DNA from: Saccharofermentans sp.
Lineage (GTDB): Bacteria; Bacillota_A; Clostridia; Saccharofermentanales; Saccharofermentanaceae
NCBI GenBank assembly: GCA_024695565.1
Contig: JAILHX010000086.1
Span: forward strand, 1 to 5,771
Direction of reading: 5' to 3'
Length of the DNA stretch: 5,771 nucleotides
Below the pieces are notes generated by a model, which worked only from the letters and a program-made list of their open reading frames with translations, ran no database searches and was not told where the DNA came from. A program made the position numbers and the translations under genes. Of the stretch, positions 4,932 to 5,771 are shown in pieces. Each line of letters begins with the position of its first letter. Positions within the stretch are counted from its first letter, which is position 1.

Positions 4932-5771
4932 ATGAGACCTTACGAGAAGAAATACGTTGATGAATGCTACAAAGCAATGCAACAAGAGCATGATGCTTGC
5001 GGAATCGGTTTAGTAGTCAATATCGATGGTAAAAAAGAATATCGTACTCTTGACGACGCATTGTCCATTGTTGAGAAACTCGAGCACAGAGCAGGCAAGG
5101 ACGCCACCGGTGAGGTAGGTGATGGCGTCGGCATACTCGTTCAGATATCTCACAAGTTTTTCAAGAAGGCAGCTAAAGAAGCTGATATCGATATTAGGGA
5201 CGAAGGCGATTATGGTATCGGAATGTTCTTCCTTCCCCAGGATACAAAGAAGCGCACACTTGCTATGCGCATGTTCAAGGTAATCACAGAGAAGAACGGT
5301 CTTAATGTGATCGGCTGGAGAGAGGTTCCCACAAATCCTGATATCTTAGGTAAGGTTGCAAGAGATGCAATGCCTGTCATCATGCAGTGCTTCGTAGAAA
5401 GACCTGCTGATTGCGCTAAGGGTCTTGCATTCGACCGTATGCTCTATGTTGCAAGAAGAGAATTCGAGCAGAGTACAGATGAGACATATATTACTTCTTT
5501 GTCTTCAAGAACTATCGTATATAAGGGAATGTTCTTAGTAGGACAGCTCCGTAAGTTCTATAAGGATCTCCAGAGCAAGAGCTATGAGACAGCAATTGCA
5601 ATGGTTCACTCAAGATTCTCTACTAACACAACACCTTCATGGGAGAGAGCACATCCTTACCGTCTGGTTGCTCACAATGGTGAGATCAACACGATCAGAG
5701 GTAACTTCGACAGAATGCTCGCACGTGAAGAGACTTTGTACAGCCCTTCACTTGATAATGATGTAGATAAG
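4932..5771 (+). CDS. gltB: Glutamate synthase large subunit, N-terminal part
   Basis: Open for 280 codons with no stop up to the window edge; the full family protein is about 1500 residues, so only the glutaminase domain is seen. The enzyme makes two glutamates from glutamine and 2-oxoglutarate in ammonia assimilation. Visible class II glutamine amidotransferase features: EHDACGIG at 19-26 with Cys23 as the expected N-terminal nucleophile after removal of a 22-residue propeptide; EHRAGKDATGEVGDGVGIL at 51-69; RFSTNTTPSW at 228-237 with the glutamine-binding Arg228; and HNGEINT at 248-254, whose Asn-Gly forms the oxyanion hole in the family. The FMN, iron-sulfur and synthase domains would lie beyond the window. 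GGAGGA at 4922-4927 precedes the ATG by 4 nt, with another GGGAGG at 4915-4920. In-frame TTG/GTG codons at 4890 and 4893 lack a ribosome site and were not chosen. Bacillus calls this subunit gltA. Confidence 0.95.
   Translation, partial: MRPYEKKYVDECYKAMQQEHDACGIGLVVNIDGKKEYRTLDDALSIVEKLEHRAGKDATGEVGDGVGILVQISHKFFKKAAKEADIDIRDEGDYGIGMFFLPQDTKKRTLAMRMFKVITEKNGLNVIGWREVPTNPDILGKVARDAMPVIMQCFVERPADCAKGLAFDRMLYVARREFEQSTDETYITSLSSRTIVYKGMFLVGQLRKFYKDLQSKSYETAIAMVHSRFSTNTTPSWERAHPYRLVAHNGEINTIRGNFDRMLAREETLYSPSLDNDVDK

Overview
The window reads as chromosomal DNA of a low-to-moderate GC Gram-positive anaerobe, most likely of the class Clostridia (Lachnospiraceae or Oscillospiraceae type). The basis is strong AGGAGG-type ribosome binding sites, tightly packed short operons, a DUF4190-like membrane protein, a BcrA/LanF-type ABC transporter and a fused MmcQ/YjbR-type protein of a kind I associate with Clostridia. 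This placement is inference from protein style; there is no rRNA or other marker gene.

Left part, 1-1048: a small three-helix membrane protein (16-399) is followed after 4 nt by a cytoplasmic P-loop protein resembling small kinases (404-1048). Their products are not recognised beyond fold level. Middle, 1131-2776: a complete two-gene ABC exporter cassette, with an ATPase carrying a Glu in place of the usual Q-loop Gln and an overlapping six-helix ABC-2 permease. This resembles bacitracin/lantibiotic self-protection or resistance transporters, but no peptide precursor, histidine kinase or response regulator is visible.

2841-3816: a two-gene unit with a 1-nt gap, encoding a MmcQ/YjbR-like domain fused to a C-terminal domain resembling the EVE/PUA-like fold, then a 74-residue conserved-looking small protein. 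It meets the LysR-family regulator gene (3819-4706, minus strand) tail to tail with only 2 nt between stop codons.

4707-4931 is a 225-nt divergent control region between the LysR gene and the start of a glutamate synthase large subunit gene (4932 to the window end, truncated by the window). The layout recalls Bacillus gltC-gltAB. The control region holds several perfect short dyads, including two ATAC-N7-GTAT sites that each run into a TATGAT -10-like hexamer, one facing each gene. This is the most testable regulatory structure in the window.

I found no RNA gene, CRISPR array, insertion sequence or attachment site. Nothing here amounts to a clearly new system. The best leads are the divergent promoter architecture, the MmcQ-EVE-like fusion with its small partner, and the membrane protein/P-loop pair of unknown function.
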